DNA from: an uncultured Campylobacter sp.
GTDB taxonomy: Bacteria; Campylobacterota; Campylobacteria; Campylobacterales; Campylobacteraceae
DNA: 11,015 bases
Reading direction: 5' to 3'
Assembly (NCBI RefSeq): GCF_937997595.1
Contig: NZ_CALKTS010000175.1
Coordinates: 1-11,015 of the forward strand
The translations under genes and the position numbers were made by a program. Positions 1 through 6,813 of this stretch are shown here, one piece after another. The notes beneath the pieces were generated by a model. It was not told where the DNA came from, searched no databases, and worked only from the letters and a program-made list of their open reading frames with translations. Within the stretch, counting starts at the first letter, position 1; each line of letters starts with the position of its first letter.

Positions 1-1
1 G

Positions 2-61
2 GAAAACTTATATCAGAAACTGTTGAAACTGATAAGAGAGAATCCGCTTAAGTTTGATTGA
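2..61 (+). CDS. Possible 3' end of an upstream gene (partial)
   Basis: One frame is open from the left edge to a TGA at 59-61 and reads ENLYQKLLKLIRENPLKFD, a leucine- and lysine-rich amphipathic stretch that looks like a protein C-terminus. A second frame is also open to position 51 (ending ETDKRESA), so the choice of frame is only a judgement of composition. Nothing can be said about function. It could equally be non-coding sequence. Confidence 0.2.
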   Translation, partial: ENLYQKLLKLIRENPLKFD

Positions 62-189
62 GCCATAATTTAAAACAATACGCTTAGCCTCTCGCTCAGT
101 GATCAAATTTTATATTTGCATATTCATCCAAAACTACCAAGCAACTTTGATATTTTCCTTTTTGTTAGATCACCTAAAGCTCTATTCGC

Positions 190-195
190 TATAAT
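190..195 (+). promoter_or_regulatory. Candidate sigma-70 -10 box upstream of the reverse transcriptase
   Basis: A perfect TATAAT lies in an AT-rich context (GCTATAATATTAC). Campylobacter promoters typically depend on the -10 box with no strong -35, and none is obvious here. Transcription would start near 202 and run about 350 bases before the RT start codon, giving an unusually long leader. No other good -10 box at a workable distance was seen; TAAAAT at 525-530 is too close to the start codon. Confidence 0.35.
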
Positions 196-201
196 ATTAC
201 T

Positions 202-550
202 GTAAATTTGGCCCAAAAAAAGAGAAAATAAAAGAACAAATCCCAAAACTGTTAACGGCTTCCGCACCAATGAATGCGGGCGAAACAGACCAGGCGCTAA
301 ATGCAGACAAAAAAAGAGGTCGAAAAGGAAATAAAAGCCATAAAGACGAAGGCAAGATAAGCTCGCCGAAGAAGTGCTATTGCTAGGCATCGTAAATTTG
401 GCAAACATCACTGTAAGATCTGCTTACCAGTAGAAAAATTTGTCGGCTACAGTCTGCTTTGAAATTGAGGTTGGTCAGTGGGGTATGCGTGTATGTTTGG
501 GAAGATTAAACATAAACAATCAGATAAAATAAGCAAGGAATAACCAATAA
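202..550 (+). ncRNA. Hypothetical structured leader / non-coding RNA preceding the RT gene
   Basis: This stretch has no convincing gene. It contains short hairpins: CCGCA/TGCGG around an 8-nt loop (262-279), GGCAAG/CTCGCC with one mismatch around a 5-nt loop (351-367), and a perfect TATGTTT/AAACATA stem with a 9-nt loop (492-514) just before the RT ribosome binding site. Several defence RTs (for example DRT2 and DRT9) use a non-coding RNA encoded directly upstream as template or cofactor, so such an RNA is plausible here. The call is inference from position and modest structure only. A 95-codon minus-strand reading frame (124-411) with two hydrophobic stretches also spans the region but is more likely the shadow of A-rich DNA. 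Confidence 0.25.
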
Positions 551-2050
551 ATGAGCAGAAAAAGTATTTTAGAACTAAATTTTACTGAGGCAAGAGAATT
601 TTTTTTAAAACATGAAAGCTATTGCAATATAGACTTGCCAAGGTATTTTTCATTTTCTGAGTTATTAGAAAAAGTATCAAATGAATATTCTGGAAAAAAT
701 TTATTAAATGATTTCAGTCAATCAAAAAGTGCAATGGGGGAATTGGATGATGTAAACCATCTTTTATATACCAATAAAGATGGTAAACTATCATGGAGAC
801 CATTTCAGGTTATAAATCCTTTAGTCTATGTGGCATTAGTACATGAGATAACCGAACAGATAAATTGGGAGAAGCTGCAGGCAAGATTTAAGAAATTTAG
901 TAAAAACGAAAAAATAAGATGCTTAAGCATACCTGTTCAATCCGAAAATAAACAATCCGATAAGGCTCAGCAAATTTCAAATTGGTGGGAACAAGTAGAA
1001 CAGCAGTCTATTTTGCTTTCACTGGAGTATGACTTCGTTTTTGATACGGATGTGGCAGATTGTTATGGCTCAATATATACACATTCGATTGCTTGGGCAG
1101 TGGAAAGCAAAACAATTGCAAAATCACAGCAGGGAAGAAACAATAAGGGTTTACTGGGGAATATCATTGATACAAGTATTCAAAATGCACAATATAAACA
1201 GACCAATGGTATTCCGCAAGGTTCCGTGTTAATGGATTTTATTGCTGAAATTGTATTGGGATATATAGATAGAATATTGGGCGTTACTCTTCAAAGACAG
1301 GGTATTGTAGACTATAAAATCCTTCGCTATCGCGATGATTATCGGATATTTGTTAATAACTCTAATGATGGAGAAATAATTTTGAAATTACTTTCTGAAA
1401 TCATGATGCCTTTTGGATTGAAATTAAATGCAAGCAAAACAAAAGGGAGTCAAGATGTTATCACTCAATCAATAAAGAAGGATAAGTTGGCTTGGTTATT
1501 TATTCCACAAAATTATCGAATCGGTTTGCAGAAGCAACTATTGCTTATTAGGCAGCATAGTGTTAATTATGCTAATTCTGGTAGTCTAAATACGGCATTA
1601 AATAAATTTGACAAGAAAATAGAAAAAATTAGAAATAAAAAAAGAAAGATACGCAATAAAGAACAGCTTATCAGTATTACAACGGATATTGCATATAATA
1701 ATCCAAAGGCAATACCTGTATGTTGCGCAATCATTAGCAAATTACTTTCAGAATTAGATGATAGTAAAAATATATCTTTATTGGTTTACAAAAAATTAAG
1801 CAAAATGCCTAATTCTGGTTTTGCACAAATTTGGCTACATAGAATGTTGAAAGAAAATTTAAATGAATTTAAATTTTCCGAGAAAATATGCAAATTACAG
1901 AATAGCCATATAAATCTATGGAACTATAGTTGGGTAAAAGGTAGAAATATGTTGAATATACTGAGCAATACGCCTATTTTTCTCCAATCCGAATTTGATA
2001 AATTAGATAGCGTTATTCCAAATAATGAAATTGATCTTTTTGATTATTAG
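551..2050 (+). CDS. Reverse transcriptase, unknown-group/abortive-infection (DRT) type, candidate phage defence
   Basis: This encodes a 499-aa RNA-directed DNA polymerase. Residues about 80-300 carry the RT palm and fingers: motif A FDTDVADCYGSIYTHS (catalytic Asp near 167), motif B NGIPQGSVLMDF (219-230), motif C YRDD (260-263, Asp 262 and 263) and a motif-D-like GLKLNASKTK (289-298). No group II intron maturase or HNH domain follows. Residues about 320-499 are mostly helical and lysine-rich, like the C-terminal helical region of defence-associated (Abi/UG) RTs. The YTHSIAWA and GSVLMDFIAE motifs match a widespread solitary bacterial RT type, but I cannot assign a numbered DRT class. The start is supported by AAGGAA at 534-539, about 11 bases upstream. 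The gene is clearly AT-richer than its neighbours, suggesting horizontal acquisition. No partner protein gene is visible downstream. The expected role is cDNA synthesis during phage infection; retroelement mobility is less likely because no intron boundaries are evident. Confidence 0.9.
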   Translation: MSRKSILELNFTEAREFFLKHESYCNIDLPRYFSFSELLEKVSNEYSGKNLLNDFSQSKSAMGELDDVNHLLYTNKDGKLSWRPFQVINPLVYVALVHEITEQINWEKLQARFKKFSKNEKIRCLSIPVQSENKQSDKAQQISNWWEQVEQQSILLSLEYDFVFDTDVADCYGSIYTHSIAWAVESKTIAKSQQGRNNKGLLGNIIDTSIQNAQYKQTNGIPQGSVLMDFIAEIVLGYIDRILGVTLQRQGIVDYKILRYRDDYRIFVNNSNDGEIILKLLSEIMMPFGLKLNASKTKGSQDVITQSIKKDKLAWLFIPQNYRIGLQKQLLLIRQHSVNYANSGSLNTALNKFDKKIEKIRNKKRKIRNKEQLISITTDIAYNNPKAIPVCCAIISKLLSELDDSKNISLLVYKKLSKMPNSGFAQIWLHRMLKENLNEFKFSEKICKLQNSHINLWNYSWVKGRNMLNILSNTPIFLQSEFDKLDSVIPNNEIDLFDY

Positions 2051-2170
2051 TAAGCAAATGTAAATACCACAGTTTTCAAGTAGCCCATAAGCCCAGTAGT
2101 AATACGTACTAAGCACAAGAAATCGCGGCGATTTATCAATTGACAACAGTCTTGAGATAAAAACGTTACA

Positions 2171-2198
2171 ACGAGCACAAAGAGATTTTGTGCAACGT
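2171..2198. repeat. Inverted repeat / hairpin downstream of the RT gene
   Basis: GCACAAA (2175-2181) and TTTGTGC (2187-2193) form a perfect 7-bp stem around the loop GAGAT. The stem is extended by ACG/CGT (2171-2173 with 2196-2198) across a small internal loop. It lies about 120 bases after the RT stop. Only a short TTTT follows after GTG, so it is a poor intrinsic terminator. It could be an RNA 3' structure, a protein site or chance. Confidence 0.4.
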
Positions 2199-2348
2199 GT
2201 TTTGATCACACTTTTGCATGGGTCGCAACACCGTATGTTAAATTTAAGGAGCGCCTGCTAAATGTGGTTAAATTTTTGCGCCAAAATTTTTAAATTAAGA
2301 GCTCTCAATGCCGCATCGCTCATAGTCTATAAAAAATCATATAAATTT

Positions 2349-2381
2349 CAAAACTAAATTAGGTCGGACTTGCGCCCGACC
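2349..2381 (-). terminator. Candidate intrinsic terminator of the respiratory operon
   Basis: Read on the minus strand, a GGTCGG/CCGACC stem (2376-2381 with 2362-2367) with an 8-nt loop is followed by the T-rich tail TAATTTAGTTTTG. It begins about 18 bases after the stop codon of the last operon gene. The T tract is interrupted, so termination may be partial. Confidence 0.55.
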
Positions 2382-2398
2382 GGTATCAGAAAGGAGGG

Positions 2399-3292
2399 TT
2401 AAAATATATAGACCGCGCCGAGCACGATAAACGCTCTTAGGCAAAAGCCGCCCACAAGTACGCCGTATTCGTTATAAACGCAGCTTTTTATCTCCTCGCC
2501 GCCGTGCGCGCAGACGCTGCCGTCTGCATTCACGCTGCAGCTGCGAAGCATAAATTTACTTCCGCCTAGCAGCGGTAGTGCAAGCCCCAAAATAACAAAG
2601 CCTATCCAAAACATCGGCGCAAGCGAGCCGCCGACTATCTTGGTTACGCTAGCCATACCCGCAGCCTCGCTTCTCACGCTAGCAAATAGCGCTAGCACCG
2701 CAACAATCTCAAGCGCGACTAACACGACGTGAAATTTATGCGCACAGTGGCTTAGGCCGTGCCCGGCATTTAGCGTAGCGGCGGCGTTTGCGCTAAGCCC
2801 CGTAGAGATCGCGGAGATCGTAAATAAAATCGGCAGCCATACGCTAGCCCAAAGTGGGATCGCCTTTACGACGTAAAGTAGTAGCCCGGTATACCCCATC
2901 ACTCCAAGCGCCAGAATAGCTCCGAGCGTGAGCATCATATCGCAAATTTTACCGCTCTTTTTGATCTGCAAAAGCACTAAAACGCTAACCACGATGAAAA
3001 ATGTAAGCAGATATGTACCTATGCTCATCATCGAAACTGGGCGCGTATAGAGCTGCAAAATTTTAAGAGGATTTATCGCGGCGCTCGGCGCCAAGTCAAA
3101 TAGCAAAAGCGCGGTTCCTATTATTACCGCAACGGGTGCTAGCAGAAAGCCGAATTTATAAAACCTCTCGTTTAATGAACCCAAAAAGCCTTTGTAAGCC
3201 AAAGCCGAGCACAAAAATGCCCCGGCGCCTAGACCGCCTAAAAATAGATAGATGACTATGAGCCATCCCCAAGTCGTCTGTACCATTGTCAT
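2399..3292 (-). CDS. NrfD/PsrC/DmsC-type membrane anchor subunit of molybdoenzyme
   Basis: This 297-aa integral membrane protein has about eight hydrophobic helices and belongs to the NrfD/PsrC family. Features seen are the N-terminal WGWLIVIYLFLGGLGAGAF segment and the central GYTGLLLYVVKAIPLWAS followed by another helix, both typical of the family. Such subunits exchange electrons with membrane quinones and pass them to or from the four-cluster iron-sulfur subunit. Positive residues (AYKGF, KKSGK, SKFMLR) place the odd-to-even loops in the cytoplasm and the N-terminus outside. An unusual feature is a loop between the last two helices with Cys 252, 261 and 271 and a nearby His. The start ATG overlaps the chaperone stop as ATGA (3289-3292), implying translational coupling, with AAGGA just before it; a second ATG two codons later is also possible. 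It is the last gene of the operon. The direction (quinol oxidation or quinone reduction) cannot be read from sequence; reductase use is inferred. Confidence 0.88.
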   Translation of the reverse strand: MTMVQTTWGWLIVIYLFLGGLGAGAFLCSALAYKGFLGSLNERFYKFGFLLAPVAVIIGTALLLFDLAPSAAINPLKILQLYTRPVSMMSIGTYLLTFFIVVSVLVLLQIKKSGKICDMMLTLGAILALGVMGYTGLLLYVVKAIPLWASVWLPILFTISAISTGLSANAAATLNAGHGLSHCAHKFHVVLVALEIVAVLALFASVRSEAAGMASVTKIVGGSLAPMFWIGFVILGLALPLLGGSKFMLRSCSVNADGSVCAHGGEEIKSCVYNEYGVLVGGFCLRAFIVLGAVYIF

Positions 3293-3936
3293 TCCTTTAA
3301 ATTTTCAAAAACTTCAGGATCTTTTAGCGCACTTTTAAGCGCATCCATCTCGCTATTTAGATAGAGATTTAAAAAGCTCCCGAAACTCTTCCAAACGTCT
3401 AAATTTGCGTGCTCGTCGCAACGAGCGGCAAATTTGCAAAACCACTGCGACGGATGAGCGGCGATAAATTCCGCCTTTTTACGCAGAATTTCGTTAAATT
3501 TAGCCTCATCCTCCGCCTTTAGCGCGCTAAAACTTAGAAAATAAAGATATTGCAACTCGTACCCGATGAAATCGTCGGGAAATTTATCAAGCTGCGCATC
3601 CTCGAGTTTTAGCCCCGAGCTTTCATAAAAGCTTCGCACCTGCATCGTCTTTGCCCCAAACATCGTTTGATAGTCGAAATACACCGACTCGTAAGGCTCG
3701 GCTTTGGGACGCTTAGGGCCTACGAAGAGCCTATTGAATTCGTAGCGAATTTCATCGATTAAGCTTGGCTCGCTTTTGCATTTGGCAAATTCGAGGATAA
3801 ATTTGTGCTCTTTAAGCTTAGGCGCAAAATCCTGCGTCAAATTTAAAAGCTCGTCCAAATTTTCACTGGTAAGAGGTACCAAAAATACCTGCCTCAAAAA
3901 GTCCTCGACGTAAAGACTCTGCTTTAAATTACGCAT
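3289..3936 (-). CDS. TorD-family molybdoenzyme maturation chaperone
   Basis: This 215-aa, mostly helical cytoplasmic protein is of the usual TorD/DmsD length. The family signature is visible at about residues 68-87 (NRLFVGPKRPKAEPYESVYF), and a second conserved patch FPDDFIGYELQYLYFL lies at 119-134. These chaperones bind the twin-arginine leader and the apo-catalytic subunit, hold back export until the molybdenum cofactor is in place, and guide it to Tat. The partner is presumably the RR-leader catalytic subunit two genes upstream. The start follows the iron-sulfur subunit stop closely, and the sequence TAAGGA merges that stop with the ribosome binding site. The 3' end overlaps the membrane subunit start by four bases. 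The gene sits between the B- and C-type subunit genes. Confidence 0.9.
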   Translation of the reverse strand: MRNLKQSLYVEDFLRQVFLVPLTSENLDELLNLTQDFAPKLKEHKFILEFAKCKSEPSLIDEIRYEFNRLFVGPKRPKAEPYESVYFDYQTMFGAKTMQVRSFYESSGLKLEDAQLDKFPDDFIGYELQYLYFLSFSALKAEDEAKFNEILRKKAEFIAAHPSQWFCKFAARCDEHANLDVWKSFGSFLNLYLNSEMDALKSALKDPEVFENLKE

Positions 3937-3946
3937 CTTTTTATCC

Positions 3947-4498
3947 TTAGTGGATAAACTCGTTGCGCTTCATACGAGGATAGAAGCGGATGTTCGGCTT
4001 CGTAAAAAAGCGCTTAAAGCCCGGCATCTCTTTCTCCATCCCCGCGCTATCGCTCACGTCGCTATCGACCAGCTTTAGCACGTCGCAAGGACAGCCCGCT
4101 ACGCACGCAGGCTCCTCGCCGCGCTCGAGCTTCTCGGCGCAGAGGTTGCACTTTTGCGCTTTGCCGTCTTTGCCTTTGGTTATTGATCCATAAGGACAGG
4201 CTACGATGCAGTATCCACAGCCGATGCATTTATCGTGCAGCGGCTGAACGACGCCGTTTTCAAGCTTAATGTAAGCTCCCACGGGACAAACATCCATACA
4301 CGCAGGCTCTTCACAATGGTGGCACGAATGCGAGATGAAAATTTCCTTTTCGATCTCGTCTTCATGGATGAGCATCATATCGACATGGCGCCAGTTGATG
4401 TCGGGGTCTTGGTTATGATAGACCTGACATGAAATTTCACACGCCTTACAACCTATGCAAAAGTTGTAATCAAATAAAAATCCTTGTTTTCGTTTCAT
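3947..4498 (-). CDS. Four-[4Fe-4S] electron-transfer subunit, DmsB/PsrB type
   Basis: This 183-aa ferredoxin-like protein has sixteen cysteines in four clusters' worth of motifs: Cys 14, 17, 20, 24; Cys 59, 62, 67, 71 (CHHCEEPACMDVC); Cys 91, 94, 97, 101 (CIGCGYCIVAC); and Cys 117, 120, 132, 136. An extra Cys 138 is present. This is the standard layout of the electron-transfer subunit of DMSO reductase-family complexes, which wires the membrane subunit to the molybdenum subunit. There is no signal peptide; such subunits are exported by piggy-backing on the RR-leader partner. The gene begins one base after the catalytic subunit stop (TAAAATG), and its GGAGG site lies inside the end of that gene, so the two are probably translated in a coupled way. 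Confidence 0.93.
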   Translation of the reverse strand: MKRKQGFLFDYNFCIGCKACEISCQVYHNQDPDINWRHVDMMLIHEDEIEKEIFISHSCHHCEEPACMDVCPVGAYIKLENGVVQPLHDKCIGCGYCIVACPYGSITKGKDGKAQKCNLCAEKLERGEEPACVAGCPCDVLKLVDSDVSDSAGMEKEMPGFKRFFTKPNIRFYPRMKRNEFIH

Positions 4499-4499
4499 T

Positions 4500-6791
4500 T
4501 TATGCCTCCTGTTTTGCAGCTTTTTTTACTTCACAAAAGCTTGCGGTATAGGTCGATCCGTTGCCTAAATCACTCACTCCGTCTGAGCAAAGGATGTTCG
4601 CTCCCGTGCGAGATTTGGTGACTTTGACCCAGATATTATTCCACGCATAGACGATGCCCGGCTGCATCTGATTAGTCTCAACCGCCGTAAATATCGCCGT
4701 GCCCTTTTCATTTGTGGCTTCAACCGTATCGCCCTCTTTGATACCGCGCGCCAGCATATCCTCGCGCGTCATAAATAGCTCGGCGTTGCCCTTTACGATG
4801 ACGCGTTTTAGGATGTAAGGCATATTGCCCCAGTTTGAGTTATCCTGAAGCTGCGTTCCCGGCGTCATAAAATAAAGCGGATATTTTTTCAAATAATCTT
4901 TGCCGAAATTTTTATGTTTTTCGTAGTAATCCCAATCGTCGTCAAGATCGATCACCGGGTGATAGCCTGCGCCCTTGAAAGATTCGGAGTAGAGCTCGCA
5001 CTTGCCGCTTTTGGTACCGAATACCAGCTTGTCCTTCGGCGCATAAGGGTAGTAAGGAAACTGATCTTTCATCGTCTCAGGCGTTCTAAACGGCTTGATC
5101 CAGCCTACGCTTTTTAGTTTTTCGTAAGTGATATTTTGCTTTTTGGCAAATTCCGTATCTAAAAACCTTCTGCAAACCGTCTCGCTATCCCAGTCAAAGC
5201 ACTCCTCGGTATATCCCATCGCCTTGGCTAGAGCGTTAAAAAATTCCAAATTCGTCTTGGCTTCGCCCAGCGGTTTGACGCTTTGGGCGTTGTAGCAGAC
5301 GTAGCCCGAAATTTGATCGTTTTGAATATCTTCGCTCTCCATAAAGGTAACGCCCGGCAATACGTAGTCAGCGTAATCGCAGGTGTCGGTATCGTAAGGA
5401 TCGATGACTACCAAGAAAAAATCGTCGTCCATCACGCGTTTTTTGATTAAATTCGTATTGGGCGCCGTTACCATCAAATTTGAGTTATAGTTGATACAGG
5501 CGCGAATGACCGTATTTATCGGCTTACCTAGATAGGTCGGATTTTCCTTTTGGATACCTTTGCCAAATTCTATATAGCTTATTTGCTGGCGCTCTATCTT
5601 TTTGCCTTCCGCGTCTTTCGGCGAAAGATCTGGCATGCAGTTATCGAAGTTAAAGCAGCCCTTTACGTGCACGTAAGCCCAGAATAATCCGCCGCCAAGT
5701 TTTGTAAGGCAGCCCGTAAGTACCGGCAAGAAGGTAACCGCACGCACTAGCCTTGCTCCGTTAAAGTGTCTTTGGCCGCCGTCGCCGTGCATAATGGCAG
5801 GCGCTTTGGCGTGGGCGTATTCTCGCGCAAAGACTTTGATCTGATCGACGCTTGCTCCGCACATTTCAGATAGTTCGCCATAAGTGTAGAGTGAGCACTC
5901 ATGTACTAGATCCTCAAAGCCGGTTGTATATTTTTCTACGAATTCATGATCATATAGATCTTCTTCTATCAAAAATTTGCAGACCGCTAGACAAAATGCC
6001 GGATCGCTCGAAGGCTTTAGCTGGATAAACATATCGGCTTGGTTTGCGAGCGGAATTCTGATCGTATTTATGACGATGATCTTACCGCCTCGCTTTTTGA
6101 CGCGGTGGGCAAATCTGATCCAGTGCACCGCCGTATAGGCTTCGTTTGAGCCCCAGCTGATATACATATCGCTCTCATCGACTTCCAGCGCGTCTTTTGA
6201 AAAGTCCGTACCGATAACGCTCGGCGTGCCCGCATAGCGCGGCCAGTCGCATGGATTACGTACAAGCCTCGTAGCGCCATATTTTTCAAAGAAATTTCCA
6301 GGCGCGATAGTCTTTGAGATATGCCCTTCGTTGCCCGAATAGACAAATTCCGTCAGCGCCTCGCCGCCGTATTTTGCCTTGATCTCGGTAAGCTTTGCGG
6401 CTATCTCTTTTAGCGCTTGATCCCAGCTGATGCGCTCCCATTTACCCTCGCACTTTTTACCGACGCGCTTCATCGGATACATTATACGATCGGCGTTGTA
6501 TAGGTGCATTGCGTAGGTATGACCTTTGACGCAGACCGTGCCTTGCGTTAGAGGGTGCTTCGGATCGCCCTTGATGCTAACCATCTTGCCGTCTTTGATC
6601 TCTGCAATCATCGAACAGGCGTCGCGGCAGTTTCTAGGACAGGTGAGGTAGTGATACTCTACGCCCTGTTCGTTTTTATAGGATTTCGGTTTAAAATCCA
6701 CCTCAAACTGCTCCATACCAAATAGGCTTGGAGAGGCTCCCGCCGTAGCTAGAGCCGCTCCCGCGCCTTTTAAGAAAGAACGTCTTTGCAT
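4500..6791 (-). CDS. Tat-exported molybdopterin oxidoreductase, DmsA-like catalytic subunit
   Basis: This 763-aa protein of the DMSO reductase superfamily starts with a twin-arginine leader (RRSFLKG at residues 3-9, then an Ala-rich segment), so it is exported folded to the periplasm. A cysteine motif C51-x3-C55-x3-C59-x27-C87 binds an N-terminal [4Fe-4S] cluster; the first CX3C spacing is that of DmsA rather than the CX2C of PsrA/PhsA. The conserved CVKG follows. Cofactor-binding stretches include VYSGNEGHIS (150-159), WGSNEAYTAVHW (213-224) and IIVINTIRIPLA (238-249). The C-terminal dinucleotide-binding domain runs over about residues 640-755. The Mo ligand should lie near NPCDWPRYAG (179-188), where Cys 181 falls at the position of the NapA cysteine. 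True DMSO/TMAO reductases use serine, so the substrate (S-oxide, N-oxide, sulfur compound or other) is not assignable. Good AAGGAG site before the ATG. Its partners are the next three genes. Confidence 0.93.
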   Translation of the reverse strand: MQRRSFLKGAGAALATAGASPSLFGMEQFEVDFKPKSYKNEQGVEYHYLTCPRNCRDACSMIAEIKDGKMVSIKGDPKHPLTQGTVCVKGHTYAMHLYNADRIMYPMKRVGKKCEGKWERISWDQALKEIAAKLTEIKAKYGGEALTEFVYSGNEGHISKTIAPGNFFEKYGATRLVRNPCDWPRYAGTPSVIGTDFSKDALEVDESDMYISWGSNEAYTAVHWIRFAHRVKKRGGKIIVINTIRIPLANQADMFIQLKPSSDPAFCLAVCKFLIEEDLYDHEFVEKYTTGFEDLVHECSLYTYGELSEMCGASVDQIKVFAREYAHAKAPAIMHGDGGQRHFNGARLVRAVTFLPVLTGCLTKLGGGLFWAYVHVKGCFNFDNCMPDLSPKDAEGKKIERQQISYIEFGKGIQKENPTYLGKPINTVIRACINYNSNLMVTAPNTNLIKKRVMDDDFFLVVIDPYDTDTCDYADYVLPGVTFMESEDIQNDQISGYVCYNAQSVKPLGEAKTNLEFFNALAKAMGYTEECFDWDSETVCRRFLDTEFAKKQNITYEKLKSVGWIKPFRTPETMKDQFPYYPYAPKDKLVFGTKSGKCELYSESFKGAGYHPVIDLDDDWDYYEKHKNFGKDYLKKYPLYFMTPGTQLQDNSNWGNMPYILKRVIVKGNAELFMTREDMLARGIKEGDTVEATNEKGTAIFTAVETNQMQPGIVYAWNNIWVKVTKSRTGANILCSDGVSDLGNGSTYTASFCEVKKAAKQEA

Positions 6792-6813
6792 CTCTTCTCC
6801 TTAAATGTGGGCT

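Larger units (their letters stand above)
2051..2398. other. Intergenic stretch between RT gene and operon end, no supported gene
   Basis: This region separates the convergent RT gene and respiratory operon. It contains an imperfect hairpin at 2171-2198 and a terminator candidate near 2362-2381. A plus-strand frame is open at 2103-2261 and reads IDNSLEIKTLQRAQRDFVQR and onward to a TAA. It lacks an upstream start codon and may be chance or the scar of a decayed gene. A minus-strand frame at 2003-2209 overlaps the RT end and has no visible family features. I see no tRNA, IS end or direct repeat marking an insertion boundary. Confidence 0.5.

Noticed and set aside
195..386. Plus-strand open frame reading EKIKEQIPKLLTASAPMNAG and on to a TAG
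   Set aside because: It looks protein-like but has no start codon before an internal ATG and no ribosome site. The lysine-rich content follows from the A-rich strand.
124..411. Minus-strand 95-codon frame with two hydrophobic stretches
   Set aside because: No ribosome binding site was seen before its ATG. The phenylalanine/leucine richness is the expected antisense of an A-rich strand, so it was not called as a small membrane protein.
551..2050. RT as part of a retron or group II intron
   Set aside because: No msr/msd-like inverted repeat pair with a branching guanosine context was recognised, and there is no maturase domain, endonuclease domain or intron domain V/VI-like sequence downstream.
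2103..2261. Plus-strand open frame after the RT containing RAQRDFVQRVLITLLHGSQ
   Set aside because: No start codon at its beginning and only about 50 codons long; at most a gene remnant.
2390..2398. Strong plus-strand Shine-Dalgarno-like AAAGGAGGG
   Set aside because: No plus-strand start codon and frame follows; the sequence lies just past the stop of the minus-strand membrane subunit gene.
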